Assembly: GCA_009760855.2 (NCBI GenBank)
Contig: WPIO01000081.1
Coordinates: 287,501 to 351,500, forward strand
Reading direction: 5' to 3'
Source: Cristatella mucedo
Taxonomy: Eukaryota > Bryozoa > Phylactolaemata > Cristatellidae
Length of the DNA: 64,000 bases
The first letter of the stretch is position 1. Every line of letters begins with the position of its first letter. Under the pieces are notes generated by a model that was not told where the DNA came from, did not search any database, and saw only the letters and a list, made by a program, of their open reading frames with translations. The translations under genes were made by a program, and so were the position numbers. This document shows positions 12,340 through 22,260 of this stretch, piece by piece.

Positions 12340-13273
12340 GCTCACAGGTGCTTTGACCCGGTGCTTTGACCGAGGGATCGCTGGGCTGGCAGCAGTAGCC
12401 AGCCCATCGTGGTCAACATATGGGCGTGCACAGATGCACCGGACGGCAAGGCAGGTAACGCAAGCACAGTCTCGATGGAAATGCAGTCCGATGCGCGGCG
12501 GCAGCAAAACTCATCGCGTCGTCGCCTGCAGCCCGGGCGACGCACTGCCGCGGCCCAGCCACTCCCCCTCTCCTAGAGCCGTCGCTTTCGGGCCGACTCA
12601 CCAGCGCCGCGGAAGGCGAACAAGTGCGACGGTAGCGACCGCGGCTGCTGCATTCCGAGAAGATGGTTCGCGCCATCTCCGCCGCCGGCGGCGCCGCTCC
12701 AAGGAATGTGAACGGCGGCCGAGACGCCGGCTCTGCCGGCGCCCGGCATCGGTACGGCGGGATACACAGCTCGCCCTGACGAGCGAGGGCCCAGCGCGAC
12801 CGCTCCCGTCGAATCCGACATCGTGCGCTGCCGATGCGCGGGCGCCTCGACGCTGGGCCTGGCACCCATCCGAGCGAGGCCGCCTCTACGACATGTCCAC
12901 GAGCTCTCGGCGACCGACGGACTCGCTTGAAAATTGGGGCGCCGCCGCGCCGACCAGCCCACTCTGCGGCGCAGCTCGACGATAGCCGCCGGCGAGAGGT
13001 CACGTGAACTCCAGTTACGTCACGGCCCAGCCCCCTCGCGCTCGGCGGCCGGTAGACCTCGGGAAAATCGCCTAGGATCCGATCCACCCACTGTCCGGTC
13101 GTTCATGCCCAATAAATCTCGCAGCCGAGTGGCGTGCGGTCTCGCCAAAGCGCGCCGGCGATCGACTCTCGCCCGCCCGTCGTAAGGACCGGTGCACGCG
13201 CGGACGGTCAGACTATGCCCCAGAACGATACATCTTATCTCCCTCGGTGTATCGCCCCGATCGGCGCCTGCAC

Positions 13274-13305
<32 letters not shown>

Positions 13306-14000
13306 GGCGCTAGCAGAATGCAGCCGGTCAAATCCCGTGACGATTCGATAGCGATTCGCAGATTAAGCGACGAAGACGCGGTAAGCGGCCCTTGTGGCCG
13401 CTTCCTGCTCGTCGTGCCCTCTAAATGTAGCGATCCCTGCTGTCTTCTCGTTTCGTCTCGCTGTCGGCTGGGAGAGAGGGACTGCGGCCATACCGGATCG
13501 TCGTCGCTCAAAGCTGCACAACGGGACATCGTGGGCAGCGGAAATCCCGGGAAGCGAGCGCAGAGGCGATCGGCCGGCCGGCCGGCCGGAGTTGAAGGCG
13601 CGCGGCGGCGAGCTTGGGTTATGCCCGCCGACCTCGCTCGAGAACGGCAGCAGGAAGCGGTAGGTCCTGCAAGCAAGCCGAACCGATGCGCGGCAAGATC
13701 TCTCGGAGAATCTGACGAGGCTGCCCCGCCGCTAGAATTCTCTCTTGCGATTGTAGCGTGCAGCCGCCGACGGGCACTGACTGGCACCGACTCGTTCGGC
13801 ACTGACGACGACGACGACGATCGCGACGATGTACCCCCAAACCAGATTTCCACGGGCGCCCTCGAAGGCGACCGACCGCAGAGTCTCAAAGCGCTCTGCT
13901 ATGCACACAAGCGCTCACACGTACACGCTCTCTCGAGCTCCGGGGCTCGAGAGAGCGTGCTCGCGATTTAGGCTGGTTGTTTATCTGCCTTGGCAGAGCT
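12340..14000. promoter_or_regulatory. CpG-rich island
   Basis: The stretch is strikingly GC- and CpG-rich compared with its surroundings, with (CCG)n and (GGCC)n runs (about 13267-13303 and 13570-13590). Long open frames overlap on both strands (for example + 12353-12985, - 12413-13087, - 13020-13889, + 13192-13971). This is expected where stop codons are rare and is not evidence of coding. The products are Arg/Ala/Pro rich without a family motif. The composition suits an unmethylated promoter island or a 5' exon. I could not identify the gene it would serve. Confidence 0.5.
13924..13959. repeat. Perfect 15-bp inverted repeat
   Basis: CACGCTCTCTCGAGC (13924-13938) and its exact reverse complement (13945-13959) flank a 6-bp loop. 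It sits at the right edge of the CpG-rich island. Confidence 0.85.
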
Positions 14001-14645
14001 GCAAGCAAGCGACAGCCGCCTACTTAAGGAAATGCGGGCAGTCGTCGCCGGGACAACAAAACAAACCCTCCCCCTCTACGCCAACTTGGCAGAACGTTTC
14101 CAAAGCTTCTGCGGCGTCTTGCCGTAGCAACCGTACGCTGTCATGCAGTATCGATAGCTCACCCGGTTCCGCCCATTGCTGAAATGTCGGACATATTATC
14201 AGCTCTGCATTTGGTGTCGCAAAAACAATCCGCAGAAAGCACTCTAAACCTGAAGCTCGATTGCTTACCATTCATTACAGTCACAAGGTGTGACTGCTTT
14301 TTCTCTCTCCAGATAGAGTGCAGGGCTAAACTGTCATCGTAAGCAGCAATTTAGTTTGAAAGGCTTTGCGTGCGTCGGAAGAGATTTTGCATGAGGTTGC
14401 TACTTACTCTTGACTATCATTCTGTAGAATACGATTTTTCTAATCCGGTCATGTATAATACAGCATACACAAGTATTTATATATATATTATTCATTGTAA
14501 TAATATAAATCCTTGAAAAATCATCTTTCTCGCCGCCGTACCGCTATTTCTCTCGATGTGCGTCATTCGTTTATCCAAACTACACGTCCTGGCGCTACTG
14601 GATCGCCGGGACATCCGGCTCTTCCGGAAACAGGTTGCCGTCGTC

Positions 14646-14772
14646 TTAGGCGGTCGTCTTGGACGCGTCCGACTTGTACTGGTCATGAAAGCGATTGCAG
14701 ATTGGGTCCTTCTTCGGGCCCACGATGAACAGCAGCAGCGAGTACGTTATGGCGAACCCCACAAATCGCAGA
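14646..14772 (-). CDS. Candidate last exon of an unidentified membrane protein
   Basis: On the minus strand a pyrimidine-rich stretch ending 'ttttccacgcag' is a good acceptor. It is followed by a phase-2 junction and 41 codons to TAA. The peptide starts LRFVGF, carries one hydrophobic segment (FVGFAITYSLLLFIVG, residues 3-18) and ends in a charged tail (KKDPICNRFHDQY ... SKTTA). That pattern is a plausible membrane-anchored C terminus. I do not recognise the family. No upstream exon and no AATAAA signal was found, so the call rests on the splice site and the peptide character only. Confidence 0.3.
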
Positions 14773-14989
14773 CTGCGTGGAAAAGCAGGCGTGCGGACAG
14801 CCGGGTGCGAGTCATCAGCTCATCATCCAATCAGTCCATGCGCGACTTGGTCCAGTACCTTCAGAGTATAAGTTACCTGAAATTTTAATATTATAGCTGT
14901 ATAGTTGATTTCTCGGGGTTGTATTACATCCATTTTGTATACAATCTGGATTATAAAGGTACTGTATACGCTGAACAGTGGTCTTAGCC

Positions 14990-15122
14990 CAAGGCTAAGT
15001 TATTCGCTCTTTCTGACCCAGAACGAGGGATCGAGGGCTCAACTCCTGCGAAACCTGGGAAATCCTCTATTGGCCAGTGCTAGTGGTGCCGATAGCCCGC
15101 ATGGCTCTTACAATGCAATATA
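14990..15122 (+). mobile_element. Diverged SINE2 copy
   Basis: The copy reads 'agcccaaggctaagttattcgctc', a B-box-like 'GAGGGCTCAACTCCTGC', 'gtggtgccgatagcccgcatggctctta', then 'ggctgttgactcagctagtcttc'. The order matches other SINE2 copies with many substitutions. Confidence 0.55.
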
Positions 15123-15125
15123 AAA

Positions 15126-16520
15126 TTTGGCTGTTGACTCAGCTAGTCTTCATTATTATTCGGCGCAAACAGGTCTATTTAAATTTGTTCCGTCATACTT
15201 GAGAATATTGCTTACAATAAGAATGCATTCAAAGAGGATATTCTGGCAGGCATACAAATGCACTTGCGTGCACACAAGCATAACCCAGAAGGCATCCGCC
15301 CCGTTAAATTCTGAATGCACTTGTACACGGTTCAGGCGCCAACTTCTTACCGACATTAGTTTACGATTGGCGTCGTTCCAGTTTGGGTCGTCATCCGTAC
15401 ATTTTCCAGACTTCCATGGGCGAAAAAACGACCCGTGCGAAAAGTTCATGCGAGAAAAAAGCGTCACTTGCATTTATTGCCGACAGTCGAAACAGCACGG
15501 GCGTGAGACATTTGAGCGAGGTACAACAAGTTTGCATGGCCGCACCGTGGGCGGACGAGAGGACGTGGGCTTGGAGAATTGACTCCGTCCATCGTGCGAA
15601 AACGTGGATGCACGTAGGCTTGACCAAGAGACAGAGACCGTCGTGCAGAGGCCAAGCTTCCACTGACAGCTTCGACGGGAAATCATTTAGTGGATTAACG
15701 CGTGTGTACAGTTTTCTTTACTCTAAGGACGCGGAGTATTACCTAAAGGTATTAGTGGAGTGAAGTTTCCTGTTCCAAGAGAAATTCAGAACGGATCCGG
15801 ACATGACTGCGGCTCTAGTCGTACGACGTGCTTGGAGGAAACGTCCGCTTGCGTCCGAAGCTCGTAGCAGGAGTGCACAACATCTATTCAATTTGATGGC
15901 GTCCCGCGAGGGTGACTACAACGGCATTCCGTACGCCTCGAAATAATTGGGCGTAGAGCTTCTAAAGAATGGTAAATTTGGTGCATGCGAAAAGCTCCAA
16001 ACAACAAGTAGCTTTAGTCTTACGCAATGCGGCTCAGAGGTTTCGCTTCGTCTCCGGCAAGACGTAGATTCGGGCCGCCGTAGTCGCCGTTAAATTTCAA
16101 TTTTAAACTGCGCGCGACTGATGCGCGTGTACTCGGAAGGAACACGAGAAGTTCCCGCTAATATAGGCCGTATGCGACGCTCAAGGTAAGGATCGGCCCC
16201 ATCGATCGATAAGCGATCGCGTTATGCAGCTGCTTAACCATTGTTTTCGCGTCCCCTTAGGGTTGCCTCTGCGTTCGTTTGAGCCAACGCGGACCACCCC
16301 ACCCCAGATTCGTTCTCAGGTGAGGTGCAAAAGATCTGCGCGTGATTAAGGTCTTGCAATTTGTACACAGATAAATTGTGGTCGCTCGAACGCGCCATCT
16401 CGCTAGTTGGCACCAAGAGGAAGTTTTTCTGACGATTTGACTTGACGCGGCACCCGCTGGTTCCTAACGCGAGGGTCGTAGCTCGTTAGTGGCTCCTTGA
16501 GTAGTCAAACTATAGATATA
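15126..16520. other. Unassigned, no gene recognised
   Basis: CpG dinucleotides are frequent in 15.3-16.4 kb, and overlapping frames of 90-151 codons occur on both strands (for example + 15127-15582). No domain or splice-supported exon was recognised. It may hold an old transposon. Confidence 0.35.
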
Positions 16521-16527
16521 ACTATAG

Positions 16528-16562
<35 letters not shown>

Positions 16563-16572
16563 ATATATATAG
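16528..16572. repeat. (TA)n microsatellite
   Basis: About 30 bp of TA repeats are followed by 'agatatatatagatagatatag'. Confidence 0.9.
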
Positions 16573-16721
16573 ATAGATATAGCCAGCTATAGATAAGGTC
16601 GCGCTGGCACGACGCAATACCCCGAGTGCGTAAATCGACGTATTGAGGCAAATACTGGCACGCGCAGAGCCTGACAAAAATGAAGGAAGACTATTGTAGC
16701 CCGGGGCGTGCTTTCCTAGTG

Positions 16722-16905
16722 AGGCGTGACGGCTCACTAGGTAAGGCGGTTGCTTCTTACGACCTCGGAGCCGAGGTCGTGCGTTCGATTCCTGCGACGG
16801 GTGATACTTAATCGCCGCTGCAAGCTGTGGCGATAGCCGTAAAGGTTGTTCTGGCACTACATAAAAGAGGCTGTTAAACCAGCGAGTATTCATTCTATTT
16901 ATTTA
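16722..16905 (+). mobile_element. SINE2 copy
   Basis: The tRNA-like head 'ggctcactaggtaaggcggttgc' is followed by a B-box 'GCGTTCGATTCCTGC', the body 'ccgctgcaagctgtggcgatagccgta' and the tail 'aaaagaggctgttaaaccagcgagtattc'. The B-box matches the Pol III consensus GGTTCGANTCC well. Closely related copies lie at 50384 and 58806. Confidence 0.85.
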
Positions 16906-17725
16906 TTATTCCTTCCGGGCATGTATTAGTTCTGTACGCAGCGAACTCGTCCCGGTATTTCTCAGGCCGTTTCGGGCGATTGCCGCTCATTGTCAGAGCG
17001 CGCGGATGCATGCACATTTTTTCTAAAATTTCAAGTGGATCTGCACAAAATGCGGTGCACTTAAATATGTAATAAAATTGAAGCTCTGCGCAATCTATTT
17101 CTAGTCGTTTTGGGGTGGATGGGGTGGATTGCAGTCCGCCCACCCACGCCCCCCTTCCTTGCCAGGTGCTAGGCTAGAGAGGTCGAGAGATAAAGCAGCG
17201 CCTGTCGCAGCCGATCCCTTCGCGTCGAGGCGTAGCGTGGCCGGCGGTGGCGGCGGCGGGATTTTAACTCATTTCAATTCGGCTCGCGGCTTATCCAGGC
17301 ACAGGTATGCGGTTGACGGGACTGAATGACGTGTCGCTTTCGACGTGGCTAATGGATTATGCGCGACGCTCGTCAATATTTGCGGCGCTGCTCGGCAGAT
17401 TTGCGCCGGCGTATTATCGAGCACTACGGAGGTCTGATCGACTTTTTTCCACAGTCTTGCTTCCTACTTGCTCCGCCCCCCGGAGTGTTCGTGGGGATAT
17501 TGTTTTTTGTTAGGGAGGTGCGAGTAGGCACTTTTAGATGCACCTTATTATCTATGCTTAGGAGTCGGATGCTGCTGCGTACGCTTTGCTTGAATCGGAG
17601 CAGAGGAGTCGAAAAGCGAAGGCGCGCCGCACTGTGGAATTGGAGAGAATTTGCCGCGGAAGTAAATGGCGTCTGCTCTGATTATCCACTGCCAAATGTT
17701 TGCTCTGGACGAGGGTGCAAATCTG
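16906..17725. other. Unassigned; short GC-rich patch
   Basis: A GC-rich patch with (GGC)n lies at about 17205-17265. A + frame from 17359 runs into the following SINE1 and so is probably not coding. No gene was recognised. Confidence 0.35.
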
Positions 17726-17880
17726 GTTTGGCCCAGTGGTCAAGGTGTTCTCTTCGAAGCAAGGTCAGGGTGAGTGTATTGGGTGTGACTGAGGTCGTGG
17801 GCTCGAGCCCCGTGGGTAGCGTGAAGCGCCTGATTAGAGATTAAGTTATCTCTGGGTGCTATACAAATGAATTATATTGT
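17726..17880 (+). mobile_element. SINE1 copy
   Basis: The head 'ctggtttggcccagtggtcaaggtg' is followed by a roughly 30-bp insertion before the B-box 'GTGGGCTCGAGCCCC', then the tail stem-loop ('gaagcgcctgattagagattaag ... tctctgggtgct') and 'acaaatgaattata'. Confidence 0.85.
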
Positions 17881-17945
17881 ATTCGTAAGTGTGAGGTAGG
17901 AGTGGGCTGATACCATGGCCTGACCTCGAAGCATACGGACGTGGC

Positions 17946-19070
17946 ATGAACGAGCCGGCGGCGGCGGCGATCGAGCGGGTCAGCCAGCATAAGTGCATCA
18001 GGATGGATGTCAACGACTTGTACTATTTGCTAGGCCCAATCGTGGAAGCCCAATATTTCAGAACATACTACCAGCATGCGAGAAAGCGTTCCAGCAAGAG
18101 AGCGACTGGCCGCTACTCGGTGATTTTGAGCAACCAGTTTGTATTGTACACATTTGCCAGTATTTGCAACCACGATCACGTTGTGTCAGGCAACGAATGA
18201 ATAATTATATCTCGATTGAACTTTACGGTCTCGGATAAAGTATCACTTTTGCACGTAAATTTGGACTTCATGTTCATTTTAGGAGAGACATTTGCAAGCT
18301 TGCAATTTCAGTTTCGAACATTCGAGGCAGCGCTATAAATATTCGTTCCCACGGTCTGCGAGGCGCTTTACCGAAGGCAACAACCAACTTACTTATAGAT
18401 GTACGTGTCTGTCACCGTGTCGTCTTTCCCTGTGAATGCCTACTGTCATCGTAATGGCACGCCAATTTGTTTTGCAGATACCAGGAAAGGAAAGTGAGTG
18501 GGAAGCAATCGCAAGCGGATTCGTCAAGAAATGGGACTTCCCAAACCGCGCGGGTGCTCTTGATGGCAAGCGTGTCGACGTTAGGAAGCCCGACGGAAGT
18601 GAATCCAACTAGTAGAACTATAAACGCTATTTTAGCCTCGTGCTGTTGGAGCTCGTCGATGCGGGTTTATTTAGTGCAAGTTGGGACCAGCGGTGGTGGA
18701 GTCGAAAACAGTTCAAACTGGCGCAAGCATTTCACCATGGCACCCCGCAATTATCAGAGCCACGCCCTCCACCTCATACCACGATCCCTCCTACTTTCGT
18801 GATCGTTGCAGACGATGCCCTCGCTCGAAAGGCGTATCTTGTTAAACAGCATTTCAAACGAGAGCTCTCACAGCAGGAGGAGGAAGCGTTTAACTACTAG
18901 GCCAGTCTCGCTCGGCAATTGGTTGGACATGCTGTCGGCATTCTTTCTTCGACGAAAAGAGGATTCTGCTCGAGAATATCCGTTAAACCAGGAACTGCTG
19001 AGCAGGTTATCTTGCCTTGTTGTGCACTTCACACAAATTTCTGCTCAGCCGAAGTAGATTGCCTGAGATA
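17946..19070 (+). pseudogene. PIF/Harbinger transposase remnant
   Basis: This is a degenerate DDE transposase of the PIF/Harbinger (HARBI1-like) family. The N-terminal part reads MDVNDLYYLLGPIV, then a frameshift. From 18478 the frame reads KESEWEAIASGFVKKWDFPNRAGALDGKRV, with the first catalytic Asp in 'ALDGK'. It continues 'YFSLVLLELVDA', then 'FVIVADDALA' (second catalytic Asp, about 18800-18818), 'LSQQEEEAFNY' and 'LARQLVGHAVGIL', where the family normally has an ENAFGIL-type segment. The third acidic residue appears lost (Gly). Two consecutive stops (about 18608-18613), another stop after FNY (18898) and frameshifts show that it is dead. A possible partner reading frame lies on the opposite strand near 20.8-21.2 kb. 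Confidence 0.8.
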
Positions 19071-19321
19071 CCAAGTTCCGAAAGTTCTTGCGAGGTATCA
19101 CCATTGCCGAGCCAAGTTCGCCAGTGTAGCAGTAACCTCGGTCTTTCTGCAGAACCTGCTGTCGCCCTAATTTACACCACTTCATGGTTTTCGGACGCTA
19201 ACCAAAGCAGGAAGCAGCTAGTCAGTCAAGGACACGCAAGTGGCAAGCGCTGGTGAACTCCAAAAGAGATGCCAGATGGGACAATAGCTGTGTCGCCGTT
19301 TTAAGCAGCACGGTTTTTAGC

Positions 19322-19745
19322 TTTATTGAGCTTGTTAAAATTGTAAAACAAGCTACACTTGGGAAAAACTTAAGCCGTCAGCGTCGATAGCAGCATTTTC
19401 CACATGATAAGAAGTATTCTGGCTAGCACCACCCCAAGCTTTGCTGCTCAGGGGTTCTGTTCGCAGCTCCTGTACGGATCAGCAGCTTCCTGCTGAGCAA
19501 CCAACCATGGTATACATATTTCCCATCAGCAGAAGCTGAGCTGCACGATGAAATGTCCTTAGAGTCTTCACAGTCCCTTCAGCGAAAAGATCAAGTTCGT
19601 CCTTCAATGCAGCCCGAGCAGATGAAGGAGGTTGGTTAAGCAAACCTCTTAATACGATCTGCTATGCGACTGCTTTAACACGATCCCACGCCGCTGCTAG
19701 AACAATATTATCAGTTGGTGCACTGCACTTCCGGCCTAACCCTTG
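19322..19745 (-). pseudogene. 3' end of a minus-strand gene remnant with AATAAA
   Basis: On the minus strand, an open stretch (ALKDELDLFAEGTVKTLRTFHRAAQ, about 19560-19640, with stops before and after) leads to a polyadenylation signal AATAAA at 19327-19322. I do not recognise the peptide. Its position between the Harbinger transposase and the MADF-like fragment suggests it could be the 3' end of the Harbinger accessory gene, but this is inference. Confidence 0.3.
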
Positions 19746-20660
19746 CAAGGAAGTTACGGGCGATGTATCCAAGGGGTATATGTCCGGACTAGTATCGGTC
19801 AAAAGGATACCAACGTCAGACTTCTGATTGGGATCGACGAATGACCAGCATCATCTGACATATAATCAACAGCTGTCGGTGTGACGTTCTCAATAAGATC
19901 CCTTCAATAAATATTTTAATACATTTGTTTATCTTCCACGATGGAAAGCATGTGCTAGCTTACTTGGTGAAGGCGTGACGTTATGCATCCTTGTTTTATC
20001 AGAGTCTAAACCGCAATGGTTAAAATACACGGGTTCTTAATCATGCCGCATTTATTTCATGCACCTACCAAGTTGGATCTGGCCCAAGGCCTTGGCACAA
20101 AGTGGATCCGAAGAAACGACAGTATTTCATAATTTAATATAATATGTAATATAATATAATATAATATGTAATATAATAATTTCATAATGTATCCTCAGCT
20201 GGATAAATATCGGTCGGCTAAGCTGCACTACTTCGGCACGGCTTGCTTTCTCTGGCCAGCTCTTTTGCGGTAGTAAGTTCTCAATTTATCTAATTCTTTT
20301 TCATTTGTACCTCTGAAAGCATGGATCGGGGCCGACATATTGTGCTGACATCATTTAGTCATCGACGCGCCTGATGGTAGTAGCTACCACATGAGAATTG
20401 CTACCCGAGAGAGCTCAATTCGAGGATATGTTGGGGGCGGCAGTTCCCTTTGGGCGTGATGCATCGACATGAGACCCAAACCAAGACCAATTAAACTTGC
20501 AGATACACTGCGACCAGACACTCACTACCAAGTATCGCTGCGCATTCTATACAACGCAGTCGTGGTCGATAGTGACTTATAAGTGACTTGGCAGCTCAAC
20601 ATCCTATGCTCATCTATCCGTTTACTCGACCATGTACCCTTCAGTCACGCTTCCTTTGCA
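19746..20660. other. Unassigned; AT-rich repeat inside
   Basis: A short array of ataat-type units occurs at 20137-20185 ('taatataatatgtaatataata' repeated). No gene was recognised. Confidence 0.45.
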
Positions 20661-20663
20661 GCA

Positions 20664-20746
20664 AATTTAAAAATGCCTAGAAAGAGATTGAGTTCTTTAA
20701 GGGCACAATAAAAATTTATTATCATTATAATTACTATTATTATGTA
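20664..20746 (+). mobile_element. LINE-A tail fragment
   Basis: Only the last 80 bp remain: 'gcagcaaatttaaaaatgcctag', the AGAGA/TTCTT loop region and a decayed (ATT)n tail. Confidence 0.7.
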
Positions 20747-20793
20747 CCCTGCAAGGGCGTTGTGCTACCGCATTTCTCTACGGCCACACTTCG

Positions 20794-21176
20794 CCAAAGG
20801 TATTACCGATCGAATGAAACCTACACGCGATTGTCTTTGTCGCTCGCCACCTCAAAATATTATTCTTGTATACCGAGTTCATGGTGTCCCATAAGCAGGG
20901 ACTCTCTCGGAACGGTTCAAAGATTTCGCCGGTCAAATCGTCCGCCATGCCCTTCACGGCAATGACGAAGAACGTGCCCTTAACAGCGCTTATGATTGGT
21001 CGGTTTTTAATTCGCGCCCGAGTCTTGGCAATAAGTAGAACCTCGTTCGGCTGAGTCTTCGTTAACACCACGTGCTCCGGAGCAGCACGCACGACGGCTG
21101 CTATATCACATAATACAGCCGTCGTCGACAACGCCACGACTCGCTTGTGGGGCTTCGCTCTTCGTCGCGCCGCCAT
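20794..21176 (-). pseudogene. MADF-like open frame, possible Harbinger accessory protein
   Basis: A minus-strand frame of about 130 codons ends in LTGEIFEPFRESPCLWD followed by 'NSVYKNNILRWRA' and 'IACRF'. This resembles the start of a MADF DNA-binding domain (family pattern: F/Y-R-x-x-P-x-L-W-D, then Y-K-N/D, then W..IA). Autonomous Harbinger elements usually carry a Myb/MADF-type second protein, and a dead Harbinger transposase lies 1.7 kb away on the opposite strand. The domain is incomplete: the frame stops soon after EVWP. Domain identity is tentative. Confidence 0.4.
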
Positions 21177-21574
21177 CGCGCGACCACGAGCCCCGACATA
21201 GGCATGTATCCTCTTCTCTCCGCATTGACAGCATTTGGGCGTAAGCAGCCCGCTCTAGACTGCTTCTTGATATCCCGACCTCTTGTAACTTCCGCGCATC
21301 TCTCCAACAATTTGCGCATCTGGACAATAATTACACCTACTGTCCTGTGTTGACGTTTGAGGCCGTGCCGGGTCCACAGCTGCTCGCAGTAAACTTTACG
21401 CCGGAATCGGCGGCCACCGTCATCCCGTAAGTGCAGGACGGCGAGATGGCTGTACGTATTTCGGCGCACTTCATTAAGAAAAGTTCTTTATTCAATGGAA
21501 ATGAGCTCCCAGTGAACGTAATGATTCATCTAAAAGAGGTATATATTACGTAATACTTCCTTCAACATCAGTTC

Positions 21575-21646
21575 TCCCTAGTGGTCTAGTGGCTAGGATC
21601 CGGCGCTCTCACCGCCGTGGCCGGGGTTCGATTCCCCGCTAGGGAA
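21575..21646 (+). tRNA. tRNA-Glu (anticodon CTC)
   Basis: This is a 72-nt cloverleaf. The acceptor stem TCCCTAG (21575-21581) pairs with CTAGGGA (21639-21645), with discriminator A at 21646. The D-arm is GTGGTCTAGTGGCTAGGAT, the anticodon loop CTCTCAC reads CTC, and the T-arm contains GGTTCGATTCC. A run of T directly follows as a Pol III terminator. There is no intron. It matches the animal tRNA-Glu layout from memory and is not embedded in a SINE body, so it is likely a real gene. Confidence 0.93.
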
Positions 21647-21985
21647 TTTTTTGTACCATTTTAATCATTGCCATTTGCAGACACCTGTGCTTATCAACCT
21701 AGGGGTCGCCTAAGACCATCAGCAAACACGCATTTCAACAGTTTGCACACAGGTTTATGGTTAGGGGTCGCCACAACATAAGGAAATGTATTAAAGGGTC
21801 GCTGCACGGTCGACAATCTATGATAGACACCTACCTATATGCTTGTACAACGCGGCACACGTATTTGGCTCCCCACCGCTGGTTAAACCATTTATATTAA
21901 TGACGTAGATACGTTTTCATTAGAGAACCAATTGTAACTAAGTCAACCTATACAATGTAGGAACTGTTTGGAATATAGTGGGAAC

Positions 21986-22260
21986 ACCTATTTAGGACAG
22001 CATTTAGTGGGTCCCTGTGATTCGTCTTTGATGTGCTTATGCGTGCTGACACTGTGCATGCTGCCACTAACCACATTTGCATGCTGACCCTGTGCATGTC
22101 ACCCCTAACCATATTATTCATCTCGTTTGTTTTTCAAGCATGATTTTACTTACCATTCAATTGCATTTCACTTTACAGCAAATGTAAAGCGCCTAGAGAG
22201 AGATTGAGTTCTCTGAGGGCGCTTTATCAAGTGAATTATTATTATTATTATTATTATTAT
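21986..22260 (+). mobile_element. LINE-A 3'-end unit (275 bp)
   Basis: It begins at 'acctatttaggacagcattt' and holds the last codons, 3' UTR, stem-loop and (ATT)n tail of LINE-A with high identity to the young copies. Its left end falls within 2 nt of the left end of the copy at 54648. Confidence 0.88.

Noticed and set aside
12353-13971. Several 200-290-codon open frames overlapping on both strands
   Set aside because: GC-rich sequence is naturally poor in stops. The products lack domains and conflict with each other on opposite strands.
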